Origin: Ensifer sp. IC4062
Lineage (GTDB): Bacteria; Pseudomonadota; Alphaproteobacteria; Rhizobiales; Rhizobiaceae
DNA length: 64,000 bases
NCBI RefSeq assembly: GCF_020193575.1
Contig: NZ_JADYVD010000003.1
Location: forward strand, 62,001 to 126,000
Direction: 5' to 3'
The translations under genes were made by a program, and so were the position numbers. Shown in pieces: positions 1-8,252 of this stretch. Numbering within the stretch: the stretch's first letter is position 1; each line of letters begins with the position of its first letter. Below the pieces are notes generated by a model. The model had not been told where the DNA came from. It saw nothing but the letters and a program-made list of their open reading frames with translations, and searched no databases.

Positions 1-1
1 A

Positions 2-1738
2 ACCGTCTACGCTTCAACCCAACATCCCAGCGAGACGCAGCATATGGTCGCCCAGGTATTGGGCGTTCCCTCTAACGCGGTGACTGTCAATGTCCGGCGC
101 ATGGGCGGCGGTTTCGGCGGCAAGGAGACCCAGGCAAACCTCTTCGCGGCGGTTGCTGCCATGGCGGCACGAAAATACCGCCGGGCCGTCAAGATCCGCC
201 CCGACCGCGACGACGACATGACGGCGACCGGCAAACGCCACGATTTTCATGTCGATTACAAGATCGGTTTCGACGATGAGGGTCGCATCGAGGCGGTCGA
301 TGCCGTCTTTGCCGCACGCTGCGGCTTTTCGGCGGACCTTTCCGGGCCCGTGACCGACCGCGCGCTCTTTCACGCCGACAACTGCTACTTCTATCCGAAC
401 GTCCGGCTGCGCTCGCGGCCGATGAAGACCAACACGGTGTCGAATACCGCCTTCCGTGGTTTCGGCGGACCGCAGGGCATGGTCGGCGGCGAGCGGATGA
501 TCGAGGATATCGCCTACACGCTCGGCAAGGATCCGCTTGAGATCCGCAAGCTCAATTTCTATGGCGGCGAGGGCCGCAATCTGACGCCCTACCATCAGAC
601 GGTGGAAGACAACATCATCGGGCGGATCATCGAGGAACTCGAAGCGTCGGCGGACTATGGCACGCGGCGCGAGGCGGTTCTCGCCTTCAACCGCGAGAAC
701 CATGTGATCAAGCGCGGCATCGCGCTGACGCCGGTCAAGTTCGGTATTTCCTTCACCAAGACGGAATACAATCAGGCCGGCGCTCTGGTCCATGTCTATA
801 CCGACGGCTCGATCCACCTGAACCATGGCGGAACCGAGATGGGGCAGGGGCTTTACACCAAGGTCGCCCAGGTCGTGGCCGACGAGTTCCAGGTCGACCT
901 CGATCGGATCAAGGTGACCGCGACCTCCACCGGCAAAGTGCCGAACACATCGGCGACGGCTGCCTCCTCGGGCTCGGACCTCAACGGCATGGCGGCCGCC
1001 AATGCGGCTCAGCAGATCAAGGCGCGGCTCGTCAGCTTTGCGGCGGAACGCTATGGCGTCAGCGAAGCGGATGTCGCTTTCGAACCCAATGTGGTGCGGA
1101 TCGGCAGCGAGCGTGTCTCATTCCCCGACCTCATTAAGATGGCCTATACGGCGCGTGTTCAGCTTTCCGCCGCCGGCTTCTACAAGACGCCGAAGATCCA
1201 CTGGAACCGTTCCGAAGGTCGCGGCCGTCCGTTCTACTACTATGCGTACGGCGCGTCCTGCTCCGAGGTCAGCATCGACACCTTGACCGGCGAATACCAG
1301 GTCGATCGCACCGATATCATCCACGACGTCGGCAAGTCGCTCAATCCGGCGCTCGACCTTGGTCAGGTCGAGGGTGCCTTCGTCCAGGGCATGGGCTGGC
1401 TGACCACCGAAGAACTCTGGTGGGATGCGAAGGGGCGACTGCGCACACATGCTCCGTCGACGTACAAGATCCCGCTCGCTTCCGACCGGCCGCGTGTCTT
1501 CAACGTGCGCCTGGCGGAATGGTCGATCAACCGGGAAGAGACGATCCGCCGCTCCAAGGCGGTCGGGGAACCGCCCTTCATGTTGGGCATTTCCGTTCTC
1601 GAAGCTATATCCATGGCAGCGGCAAGCGTTGCGGGATATCGTATTCCGCCGCGTATCGACGCTCCGGCGACGCCCGAGCGCGTGCTGATGGCAATCGAGC
1701 GGCTGCGCGGGAATGCAGCGACGGAGACAACGCGGTAG
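2..1738 (+). CDS. xdhB: Xanthine dehydrogenase, molybdenum-binding large subunit (5' truncated by window)
   Basis: This is the molybdopterin subunit that oxidises hypoxanthine and xanthine to urate. The frame is open from base 2, upstream of the first ATG at 44, so the gene begins outside the window; about 579 residues are visible where the family usually has roughly 780. Family motifs seen are GGGFGGKE (about residue 35 of the fragment), FRGFGGPQGM, GTEMGQGL, and VGEPPFMLG near nt 1564-1590, which carries the catalytic glutamate. The FeS/FAD small subunit would be expected just upstream, and xdhC follows on the same strand. Together with puuD and guaD downstream this points to purine catabolism. 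Confidence in the family is very high. Confidence 0.96.
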   Translation, partial: TVYASTQHPSETQHMVAQVLGVPSNAVTVNVRRMGGGFGGKETQANLFAAVAAMAARKYRRAVKIRPDRDDDMTATGKRHDFHVDYKIGFDDEGRIEAVDAVFAARCGFSADLSGPVTDRALFHADNCYFYPNVRLRSRPMKTNTVSNTAFRGFGGPQGMVGGERMIEDIAYTLGKDPLEIRKLNFYGGEGRNLTPYHQTVEDNIIGRIIEELEASADYGTRREAVLAFNRENHVIKRGIALTPVKFGISFTKTEYNQAGALVHVYTDGSIHLNHGGTEMGQGLYTKVAQVVADEFQVDLDRIKVTATSTGKVPNTSATAASSGSDLNGMAAANAAQQIKARLVSFAAERYGVSEADVAFEPNVVRIGSERVSFPDLIKMAYTARVQLSAAGFYKTPKIHWNRSEGRGRPFYYYAYGASCSEVSIDTLTGEYQVDRTDIIHDVGKSLNPALDLGQVEGAFVQGMGWLTTEELWWDAKGRLRTHAPSTYKIPLASDRPRVFNVRLAEWSINREETIRRSKAVGEPPFMLGISVLEAISMAAASVAGYRIPPRIDAPATPERVLMAIERLRGNAATETTR

Positions 1739-1800
1739 CATTGGAATACAGCGCAGGGCCGGCCGGGCGTCGGTCATGAACGGAAACAGGAACCACGAGC

Positions 1801-2664
1801 GTGCTGGCGAGCAGAGAGGATATCCGGGCTTTCCTGAACCGAGAAGCGACCTCAATTCTCGTCGAGGTGGCCGTCGCGGCCGGCTCGACCCCTCGCGATA
1901 CGGATGCCTGGATGCTCGTCTCGATGGATCAAACCTTCGGTACGATCGGCGGCGGCCAGCTGGAATATATGGCGATCGATCATGCGCACAAGCTTCTCCA
2001 GGGGGCGAGCGCGGATCGCGAGCTGACGATCCCGCTCGGGCCCGAGATCGGCCAATGCTGTGGCGGTCGCGTCGCGCTCGAGTTCAAACCGGTCGACAAG
2101 GAAACCCGTGCGGCGCTGATTGAGCGCAGCGATCGCGAGATCGCCCGCCGGCCGCATGTCTATGTCTTTGGCGCAGGCCACGTCGGCGATGCACTCGCAA
2201 TGGCACTTTCACTGGTCCCGCTTCGAACCATCCTCGTCGACACGCGCGAGCAGGAGCTTTCGGCTGTCGAGGTGCCCGGCATCGAGACCCGCCTCACGGC
2301 GATGCCGGAGGCCTTGGTCCGTGACGCCCCGGCGGGAAGCGCTTTTGTCATTCTCACTCATGACCATGCGCTGGATTTCCTGATCGCCGCCGAGGCGCTC
2401 AGCCGCGAGGATGCCTGCTACGTCGGTATGATCGGCTCCAAGACAAAGCGCGCCACGTTCAAGAGCTGGCTTTCGCGGGAAATACAGCGTCCCGAACTCT
2501 TCGACAGGCTCGTCTGTCCGATCGGCGGGACCGCGGTCAAGGACAAGCGGCCGGCCGTCATCGCAGCGCTTGCCGCCGCCGAAATCATGACGGCAGCCCT
2601 GAACCGTGGTCGCCCGCAGGACGAAGTCGCGTCGCGAAAACGGGGAAAGCCGGTCAGGGCGTGA
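1801..2664 (+). CDS. xdhC: Xanthine dehydrogenase accessory protein XdhC
   Basis: XdhC is a cytoplasmic chaperone that binds molybdenum cofactor, supports its sulfuration and inserts it into the XdhB subunit. The 287-residue protein has the typical N-terminal XdhC/CoxI part (GSTPRDTDAW, GTIGGGQLEY, CCGGRV) and a C-terminal Rossmann part (VYVFGAGHVGDAL near residue 120, YVGMIGSKTK near residue 210). The start is a GTG at 1801, preceded by a modest purine-rich site (caggaacc). It lies 62 bp after xdhB on the same strand, the usual xdhABC order. Length and motifs look complete. Confidence 0.95.
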   Translation: MLASREDIRAFLNREATSILVEVAVAAGSTPRDTDAWMLVSMDQTFGTIGGGQLEYMAIDHAHKLLQGASADRELTIPLGPEIGQCCGGRVALEFKPVDKETRAALIERSDREIARRPHVYVFGAGHVGDALAMALSLVPLRTILVDTREQELSAVEVPGIETRLTAMPEALVRDAPAGSAFVILTHDHALDFLIAAEALSREDACYVGMIGSKTKRATFKSWLSREIQRPELFDRLVCPIGGTAVKDKRPAVIAALAAAEIMTAALNRGRPQDEVASRKRGKPVRA

Positions 2665-2670
2665 GGCAGG

Positions 2671-2970
2671 TCAACCGGGGCTCTCGCTCTTGACGCCGGA
2701 TCGAGGCCTGACGACGCAATCCGCAAGGCGGTCCTGCTCGTTCAACTCAGCCGCGTGGCGCTGACCCCATTCGCAGAGCGCAAGCAATACGGGTTCGAAG
2801 CTAAGGCCGAGTGCTGTAGCCGAATATCCCACGCGCGGCGGGACCTCGCGAAAGATCTCCCGTTGAACAAGGCCATGTTCCTCCATCTCCCGGAGCTGCT
2901 GGATCAGAACCTTTTGACTGACGGCCGGAACCAGTCTCTTGAGCTCGGATAGTCGTTTTGGTGCGTCAAT
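2671..2970 (-). pseudogene. HxlR-family regulator remnant, N-terminus lost
   Basis: Read on the minus strand, this encodes the C-terminal two thirds of an HxlR-type winged-helix regulator. Visible family features are KRLSELKRLVP, SQKVLIQQLREMEEHGLV, REIFREVPPRVGYS and LALCEWG. The conserved N-terminal segment with the first helices (the CPVxxxLxxIGGKW region) is absent. An ORF can be opened from 3030, but its first 22 or so residues are antisense to the oxidoreductase remnant on the other strand. Homology to both genes stops at about 2960-2971, as a single deletion through a divergent gene pair would produce. The product is probably non-functional. Confidence 0.75.
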
Positions 2971-3439
2971 CGTGGCGACCGCAAGCTCCGATACGAAGCT
3001 GAAACTAGTGCGCTCTCTCGGTGCCGACATCGGCGTCGACTACTCGCAGCCAAACTGGCCAGCGGCCATTAAGGAAATGCTGAAGGGCAGAGGCATCGAC
3101 ATCATATACGACTTGATTGGCGGCCCGTTTACGAAAGCGGCACTCACCCTGCTTGGGCCTGGGGGCGAACTGGTTTTCGGCGCCTTGGGCCGGTTCGGTC
3201 TCGGCTCGGACGATATGGAAGCGATGTTTTCGCAAAACCAGTCCTTGCGCCGGTTCGCCCTGCTTCCTCTGCTGACGGCCGCCGGCATGAAGACCGATCT
3301 CGCCGATCTCTCCAACCAGGCCGAAGGGGGAGCGCTGAAGGTGGTCGACGGCGGGCGCTTTCCGCTCATGCAGGCCGCCGATGCCCACCGGGCGCTTCAA
3401 AGTCGGCAAACGGCCGGGAAGATAGTGCTGATCTCCTGA
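2960..3439 (+). pseudogene. Zinc-type quinone oxidoreductase (QOR) remnant, C-terminal half only
   Basis: This encodes the last 160 residues of an NADPH:quinone oxidoreductase or zinc-binding dehydrogenase. It begins inside the Rossmann fold at GASIVATASSDTKLKLVRSLGAD and continues through DIIYDLIGG and LLGPGGELVFGALG to a normal C-terminus (GKIVLIS). The catalytic N-terminal GroES-like domain and the GGVG nucleotide-binding loop are missing, where the family has about 320-340 residues. An ATG at 2939 could start translation, but its first seven codons lie in sequence belonging to the HxlR remnant. It is best read as a pseudogene. Confidence 0.75.
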
Positions 3440-3452
3440 GCGCTCTCGCCAA

Positions 3453-6083
3453 TCAACCCGGAACGAGAAAGGCGACGGCGAAGTTGCGGAGGACGTCCGC
3501 GATCGGAAGGTGGCGGCGCGGCTCGAAGATGTGCCCGGTCGCCAGATTCTGCAATCGCGTGAGATCGCGGCCGTCGGGCCATACCAGACACGTGTCCTCC
3601 CACAATTCGGGCAGGACAGCCAGTCTGTCGCCGACCGTATGGCCGAAGACGAGTCGCGGGACCACCGTGATCGAAAAGTCGTTATCCGTATGCCGCATGA
3701 ACGCAGCGACGTGGCGCGAGCTGGGACCTTGCAGATGCAAGGGAAGATACTCGCCTCTCGCCAGGAGGTCCGAGCCCCCGTTTCGGCGATAGTTCAGGCA
3801 TCTTTCGATCAGCGATTGCTTGCAGTCTTCGAAATCGCTTGCGGTTGGCGAGCGCGGGAGTTTGGAGGGTGTGGGCCGTGGTGAGAAACGCCCGCGGTTA
3901 TCGGGATCGACGAGGCTGAAGTCGAAACGTTCGCTGCCTTGATAGATATCCGGGACTCCCGGTGCGGTCAGTTTCACCAGGGTTTGTGCGAGGCTGTTGA
4001 TCAGGCCGGCTTGGATGAAGGGCCGTGCCGTTGTCTCGAAGCTTTCGAGAAATGTTGGGCTCCGCAAATCGAGGAGGTCAGAGAGAAACTCCACCACGGC
4101 CGTTTCGTAGCGTTCGTCCGGCGACTCCCAGGTCGTCCTCAGTTTTGCTTCCCGGAGCGCCTTGACGGCAAAGCCGCAAAGACGCTCGCGCAACGCGGAA
4201 AGATTGTCTTCATCGAGAGAGGACCTGATAGGCCAGATACCAAGCAAGCTCTGGTAGAGAAACTGCTCCACGGAGGGTTCCGGTGCATCGCCGTCTGGGA
4301 GGTGGCGGATCCGCTCCGCATTCATCTCGTGCCAGCGTGCAACCGAGGCTGCCCAGACGTCCGGGGCCTCGCTGATGGTATAGAGACGGGCGCGTGCGTC
4401 CTCACCGCGTTTTGTGTCATGCGTCGACGTTGCCGAGAGGCCGTTTGGCATATTGAGTGCCCGATCCTGCATCATCTCATGAAAGCGATCGACGCCGCCC
4501 GGTCTCCACGACGGAGCGGCTCCCACCTCATTCGCGGCGAGATAGTCGGTCGTTCTGTAGAAGAAGGTGTCCTCGACCGCCTTGGCCATGATGGCGCCGC
4601 TCAACTGTTGAAAGCGCGTTCGGAACTCGGAATGCAATTCCCGGCCCGCAAAACCGCTCTTCGACTTCAGCGCGGCAATGACCAGACCTATTTCGGCCTC
4701 GGCGGCGGGGGCAGCGGCCACTGCTTTCAATTCTATTTCGTCGAGGATCTGTTTGTCGCGCTCGGTAGCTCCGCGGTCGCTGACATAGGTCCGGTAGACG
4801 GGCAGTGCTGCCATCAGCTGACGAATGGCTTCCGCGCAACGGTCGGTGTCCTGCGATGAACCGTCGTTGCTCCCGAGGTCGGCGGCAAGCCTGGCCAGCC
4901 GCATGACTTCGGCATTGAAGTTATGATTCAACACCTGCAGCTTGCATTCCAAGACTGCTTTTTTCACTGCCGACCTGCGTGCCTCACTCGAAAGCCCGGA
5001 AGAAGGCTGCTCGTTGGTCAGGAGTTCCGCCAGGGCGGAGATGAACTCGTACCCCGTGCTCCCCTCGACCGGCCATTCCTGCGGCAGTGCTTCATTCGCC
5101 TCCAATATTTTCTCGACGACGACGTAGGTGCTGTTGCCGACGAGTTGCCGCAACCGATGAAGATAGGCTTCGGGATCGGCAAGGCCGTCGACGTGATCGA
5201 CGCGTAATCCGTCAACCAGGCCGTGCTTGATCAAATCCAGCGTCAATCGATGGGTGTCCGCAAAAACCGATGGGCTCTCGACGCGCATGCCGACGAGACC
5301 GGCTACTTCGAAAAACCGGCGATAGCTCAGCTGGTCTCGCGCGCTTTTCCAGCTGGTGAGCCGCCAGGGCTGCAGCTGATGCAGCCGCAGCATCTGCTGT
5401 TTTTCGGCGGAAAGCCGTTCGAGAAGTTCGTCCAGCTCCGCGGCAACCGGGGGCATCTTCAAGACCGACGAGATCTCGGAATGAAGATCTGCGGTGCCAC
5501 TGGATTCCGCTGCCCTGGCAATGGCCGCAACCCTTTGGAGAGCAGGGCTCGCACCCTTGAGTATCGCCGAGTAGGTAGCGGGACTGAGCGGATACAGGCC
5601 GTCAAAGTATTTCAGCGCCAGGCAATTGCGGTTGCGATCGAGTGCGAGCCGCACATTGCCGGCGGCGAGCTCTTCCTCAAAAGACTGCCCCAGGAAGGGC
5701 AGGATAAGAGGCTGCCGCCAGTCGATGTCGAAATGACCGGCAAAGGCGCTGGAGCGGCCCAATTCAATGACGCTGTGCCACCATTTGTTTTCGAGGCTCG
5801 CAGCCATGTGGTTCGGGACGATGTCCAGAATTATCCCGAGCCCTTGCGCTTTCAGTTGGCGGAGCAGCCGCAAAAATCCCTCTCGACCGCCCAGAGCGGG
5901 GTCGATCTCGTTGAAGTCGACAACATCGTAGCCGTGCGTTGAACCATGCACGGCGGTAAATATCGGCGAGGCGTAAAGATGGGATATGCCGAGGCGGACG
6001 AGATGAGGGATCAACTCCACGGCTCTCGCGAAGTCCATCCCGTTTCGAAACTGCAGGCGGTAGGTTGCGTTGGGCAGTTGCAT
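3453..6083 (-). CDS. treY: Maltooligosyl trehalose synthase
   Basis: TreY is a GH13 enzyme that isomerises the reducing-end alpha-1,4 bond of maltodextrins to an alpha,alpha-1,1 bond, giving maltooligosyl trehalose, which TreZ then cleaves. The 876-residue protein starts MQLPNATYRLQF. It shows GH13 signatures: DIVPNHM (region I), GLRVDHVDGL (region II, nucleophile Asp), VVEKIL (region III Glu) and STHDTKRGED (region IV). Length is typical. treZ and glgX, common partners, are not in this window, so the gene is an orphan here. It ends 13 bp from the convergent QOR remnant. A GGAAC-N16-TGTT motif lies 27-51 bp upstream of the start. Confidence 0.95.
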   Translation of the reverse strand: MQLPNATYRLQFRNGMDFARAVELIPHLVRLGISHLYASPIFTAVHGSTHGYDVVDFNEIDPALGGREGFLRLLRQLKAQGLGIILDIVPNHMAASLENKWWHSVIELGRSSAFAGHFDIDWRQPLILPFLGQSFEEELAAGNVRLALDRNRNCLALKYFDGLYPLSPATYSAILKGASPALQRVAAIARAAESSGTADLHSEISSVLKMPPVAAELDELLERLSAEKQQMLRLHQLQPWRLTSWKSARDQLSYRRFFEVAGLVGMRVESPSVFADTHRLTLDLIKHGLVDGLRVDHVDGLADPEAYLHRLRQLVGNSTYVVVEKILEANEALPQEWPVEGSTGYEFISALAELLTNEQPSSGLSSEARRSAVKKAVLECKLQVLNHNFNAEVMRLARLAADLGSNDGSSQDTDRCAEAIRQLMAALPVYRTYVSDRGATERDKQILDEIELKAVAAAPAAEAEIGLVIAALKSKSGFAGRELHSEFRTRFQQLSGAIMAKAVEDTFFYRTTDYLAANEVGAAPSWRPGGVDRFHEMMQDRALNMPNGLSATSTHDTKRGEDARARLYTISEAPDVWAASVARWHEMNAERIRHLPDGDAPEPSVEQFLYQSLLGIWPIRSSLDEDNLSALRERLCGFAVKALREAKLRTTWESPDERYETAVVEFLSDLLDLRSPTFLESFETTARPFIQAGLINSLAQTLVKLTAPGVPDIYQGSERFDFSLVDPDNRGRFSPRPTPSKLPRSPTASDFEDCKQSLIERCLNYRRNGGSDLLARGEYLPLHLQGPSSRHVAAFMRHTDNDFSITVVPRLVFGHTVGDRLAVLPELWEDTCLVWPDGRDLTRLQNLATGHIFEPRRHLPIADVLRNFAVAFLVPG

Positions 6084-6109
6084 CGCGGATTTGAATCCTG
6101 TGCTGGTTC

Positions 6110-6134
6110 AACAAGATTCATCGCCCTTTGTTCC
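6110..6134 (-). promoter_or_regulatory. Putative EcfG/RpoE2-type promoter of treY
   Basis: On the minus strand the sequence reads GGAAC (6134-6130), 16 bases, then TGTT (6113-6110), ending 26 bp before the treY ATG. The alphaproteobacterial general-stress sigma factor (EcfG; RpoE2 in Sinorhizobium) recognises GGAAC-N16/17-CGTT. The -10 differs at its first base. Trehalose genes are plausible members of this regulon, but the assignment rests on motif and position only. Confidence 0.4.
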
Positions 6135-6237
6135 CGAGCGCTTTGATTATCCGCGTTGGGCCGGAGCTTAGCCGAGTAACAGTGGAGCAGCGGAGAGCTG
6201 CGATCGTGGGTCGGAGGACATCCGTCTACGGCACAGG

Positions 6238-6330
6238 TCCTTAGATCAGAATCGATTTAAGGACAGAATTAAACAGCAATTCAAGTGCTACAGCGATCTT
6301 TGCGCGCCGATTGGACGCGCGGCGCTGTAG
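6238..6330. repeat. Dispersed rhizobial intergenic repeat, copy 1
   Basis: Key parts are an AATCGATTT core, then CAGCAATTCAA, TGCTACAGCGA and a terminal hairpin GCGCGCCGATTGGACGCGC. The same order of blocks recurs in inverted orientation at 8050-8138. I recognise this type as a common intergenic element in Sinorhizobium genomes; the exact family name is uncertain. Confidence 0.6.
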
Positions 6331-6657
6331 GTGTGCCGCGTCGCCAGAACCGGTCGGAGCTGGTGCAGATCAACCCCTCGCCGTGACGCGCTTATGCTCC
6401 TGTATCTACAATTGCAGAAAGAATTAATCCGATAGGATGATTTGGTATAAGCAATAAGTTTGTCAGGAAAATCCTTTATCCAACTTTGTAATTGCCTGTA
6501 CTTGGCCTGAAGTTCTTGCGCTAACCTAACATGGCGCGACAGCGCGTGTTGGTTGTGTCGATAAAATACGCAACCATGCCTAAGAATACATAATCTGGGT
6601 CCTGAAGAGCTGGTTTTACTTTTCCTGATCCTGCCAACAATGAGAAAGGAGAACGTT

Positions 6658-6942
6658 ATGAATAGAAACAGCGAAGATACCGTAGACAAGCTGCGGCGTG
6701 TTCTGACCATTTCCACGGCGGCTGCATTGCTGGCGACAGTCGCTTCTCCTTTCGCGACCGGTGTTGCCAAGGCGACGGAGGGTGAAGGCGGCGGCAACGG
6801 AAACGGCGAAGGCGGCGGTAACGGTGGCGGCGAAGGCGGCGGCAACGGCAACGGAAAAAACGGTGGCAATAACGGCTTCGGCAATGGCGGCAATGACGGC
6901 ATCCCTGGCAACTCGAACGTCGGAACCCCCGGTATCCGTTGA
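6658..6942 (+). CDS. Small secreted glycine/asparagine-rich protein
   Basis: The 94-residue product has an N-terminal signal-like segment (hydrophobic STAAALLATVASPFATG, predicted cleavage near VAKA-TE at about residue 45) and a mature part made almost entirely of Gly, Asn, Glu and Lys, with imperfect GEGGGNGNG-type repeats. An upstream ATG at 6640 overlaps the clear Shine-Dalgarno (aaaggag at 6645-6651), so the ATG at 6658 is the start. No enzymatic domain is visible. It stands alone between treY and a LysR gene. A surface, matrix or periplasmic low-complexity role is possible; the function is unknown. Calcium-binding RTX nonapeptides (GGxGxD) are not clearly present. Confidence 0.65.
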   Translation: MNRNSEDTVDKLRRVLTISTAAALLATVASPFATGVAKATEGEGGGNGNGEGGGNGGGEGGGNGNGKNGGNNGFGNGGNDGIPGNSNVGTPGIR

Positions 6943-7070
6943 TTGAACTTCGTCGGGGGGCGGTCGCTGAGGCGACTCGCCCTCCAGTTCTTTCGAGTCC
7001 AGATATGCGAGCAACTATGCCGAGAGCGGCAGCCCTTGGCCAAGGTACACTTGTTCTTGTACTCCGAACG

Positions 7071-8015
7071 CTAAGCGGATCGCTCGTTTGAAGTGACTGG
7101 TTCAGCGAGCAATTTGCCGATCAGCCTTTGGCAGCGTTCCGCCATGAAGTCGATGATCAGGCGGACCTTCGGATCCTGGAAGCGCTTGTGCGGGTAGATC
7201 GCCGCAAGCTGCGCGCTGAGCGGCGGGGTATCCTGCAGGATCGAGACGAGCGAGCCTTCGTTGATGTACTGCTTCACCTCGAACAGCGGCTTGTTGATGA
7301 TGCCGCGGCCATCGAGCGCCCATTGCGTCAGCACGTCGCCGTCGTCGGAATCGTAGGGGCCGGTCACCTCGAACTTGCGCACACCGTCGGTCGTCTGCAG
7401 CGTCCAATAATATTCCTTGGAGCCGGGGTAACGCAGCAGCAGGCAGTCGTGACGGTTGGTGATGAGTTCATCGGGAGTAGCCGGTGTGCCGCGCCGCTCG
7501 AAATAGGCGGGCGCCCCGCAAACCACCCGCTCGCAGTTCATGATGCCGCGCATGCGCAGGTTCGAATCCTCGAGAATGCCGAGCTTGAACGCGACGTCGA
7601 CACCTTCGCTCAAGATGTCGACATTGTGGTCGGACAGGCGCAGGCGCACCTCGATATCCGGATATTTGTCGTGGAATTCCGGAATGCCCGAGGCAATCAG
7701 CCGGCGGCCGATGCCGAGCGGCGCGGTGATGCGAAGCGCGCCCTTGGGATTGCGGGAAAGATCGGCGATCGCGCTTTCGGCCTCGTTCACGGCCTCCAGG
7801 ATTTTGACGGCACCGTCATAGAAGACGCGGCCGTGCTCCGTCGGCGTCAGCTTGCGGGTTGTGCGGTTGAAGAGGCGGACGCCCATGTGCCGCTCCAGCT
7901 CCTTGATCCGGTTGCTGGCAACCGCAGGCGTCACACGCTGGTCGCGCCCTGCCGCCGACAGCGTTCCGAGTTCCACGACACGCACGAAGACGCGTACATT
8001 ATCGAGATAAGACAT
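7071..8015 (-). CDS. LysR-family transcriptional regulator
   Basis: This is a 314-residue LTTR. Its N-terminal winged helix (VRVFVRVVELGTLSAAGR, then VASNRIKELERHMGVRLFNRTTRKLTPTEHG) is followed by a periplasmic-binding-like effector domain (GALRITAPLGIGRRLI onward). The start at 8015 fits the family N-terminus, although a GGAGG run abuts the ATG with no spacer, so the working ribosome site may be the earlier AGGAG. It is divergent from puuD with about 237 bp between them, so control of the puuD-guaD unit is the natural inference. The effector is not evident from sequence. Confidence 0.9.
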   Translation of the reverse strand: MSYLDNVRVFVRVVELGTLSAAGRDQRVTPAVASNRIKELERHMGVRLFNRTTRKLTPTEHGRVFYDGAVKILEAVNEAESAIADLSRNPKGALRITAPLGIGRRLIASGIPEFHDKYPDIEVRLRLSDHNVDILSEGVDVAFKLGILEDSNLRMRGIMNCERVVCGAPAYFERRGTPATPDELITNRHDCLLLRYPGSKEYYWTLQTTDGVRKFEVTGPYDSDDGDVLTQWALDGRGIINKPLFEVKQYINEGSLVSILQDTPPLSAQLAAIYPHKRFQDPKVRLIIDFMAERCQRLIGKLLAEPVTSNERSA

Positions 8016-8049
8016 CCTCCCGCCTATGCTCCTCCGATGCCGGCCGGCG

Positions 8050-8138
8050 CGCTTCAGCGCGCAAAGGGCCGTTTTAACGCTTTGAATTTCTGCATACTTT
8101 TATTCCCAAATCGACTCCGATTTAACGCAATGCAGTAA
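8050..8138. repeat. Dispersed rhizobial intergenic repeat, copy 2 (inverted)
   Basis: The reverse complement matches the 6238-6330 element in block order: an AATCG-AGTCGATTT-like core, CAG-AATTCAAAG, then CTTTGCGCGC and a GCGCG hairpin. It lies in the LysR-puuD intergenic region, close to where both promoters should be. It is more diverged than copy 1. Confidence 0.55.
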
Positions 8139-8252
8139 CGCATCCGCGCTTCGTCGATTTTATAGTTTTTTTTGAAAGAGTTGGTGTTCGCGCGGCGTTC
8201 TCCCCCGCCCAAGCAATGACACATAATGCGCCCAGAAAAATGGGAGAGCCGC

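Larger units (their letters stand above)
6084..6657. other. 574-bp intergenic region between treY and the glycine-rich gene
   Basis: The region holds the treY promoter candidate, one copy of a dispersed intergenic repeat (6238-6330, listed separately), and a more AT-rich stretch (about 6400-6640) leading to the glycine-rich gene. An imperfect inverted repeat of GCGC-containing arms lies at about 6528-6550. No convincing coding frame was seen; the long minus-strand frame over 6288-7043 is the proline-rich antisense of the glycine-rich gene. Confidence 0.5.

Noticed and set aside
2939-3439. Functional quinone oxidoreductase
   Set aside because: The catalytic domain and the nucleotide-binding glycine loop are missing.
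6288-7043. Long minus-strand frame with proline/leucine-rich product
   Set aside because: It is the antisense of the glycine-rich gene plus intergenic sequence; the PPLPP pattern simply mirrors GGC/GGN codons.
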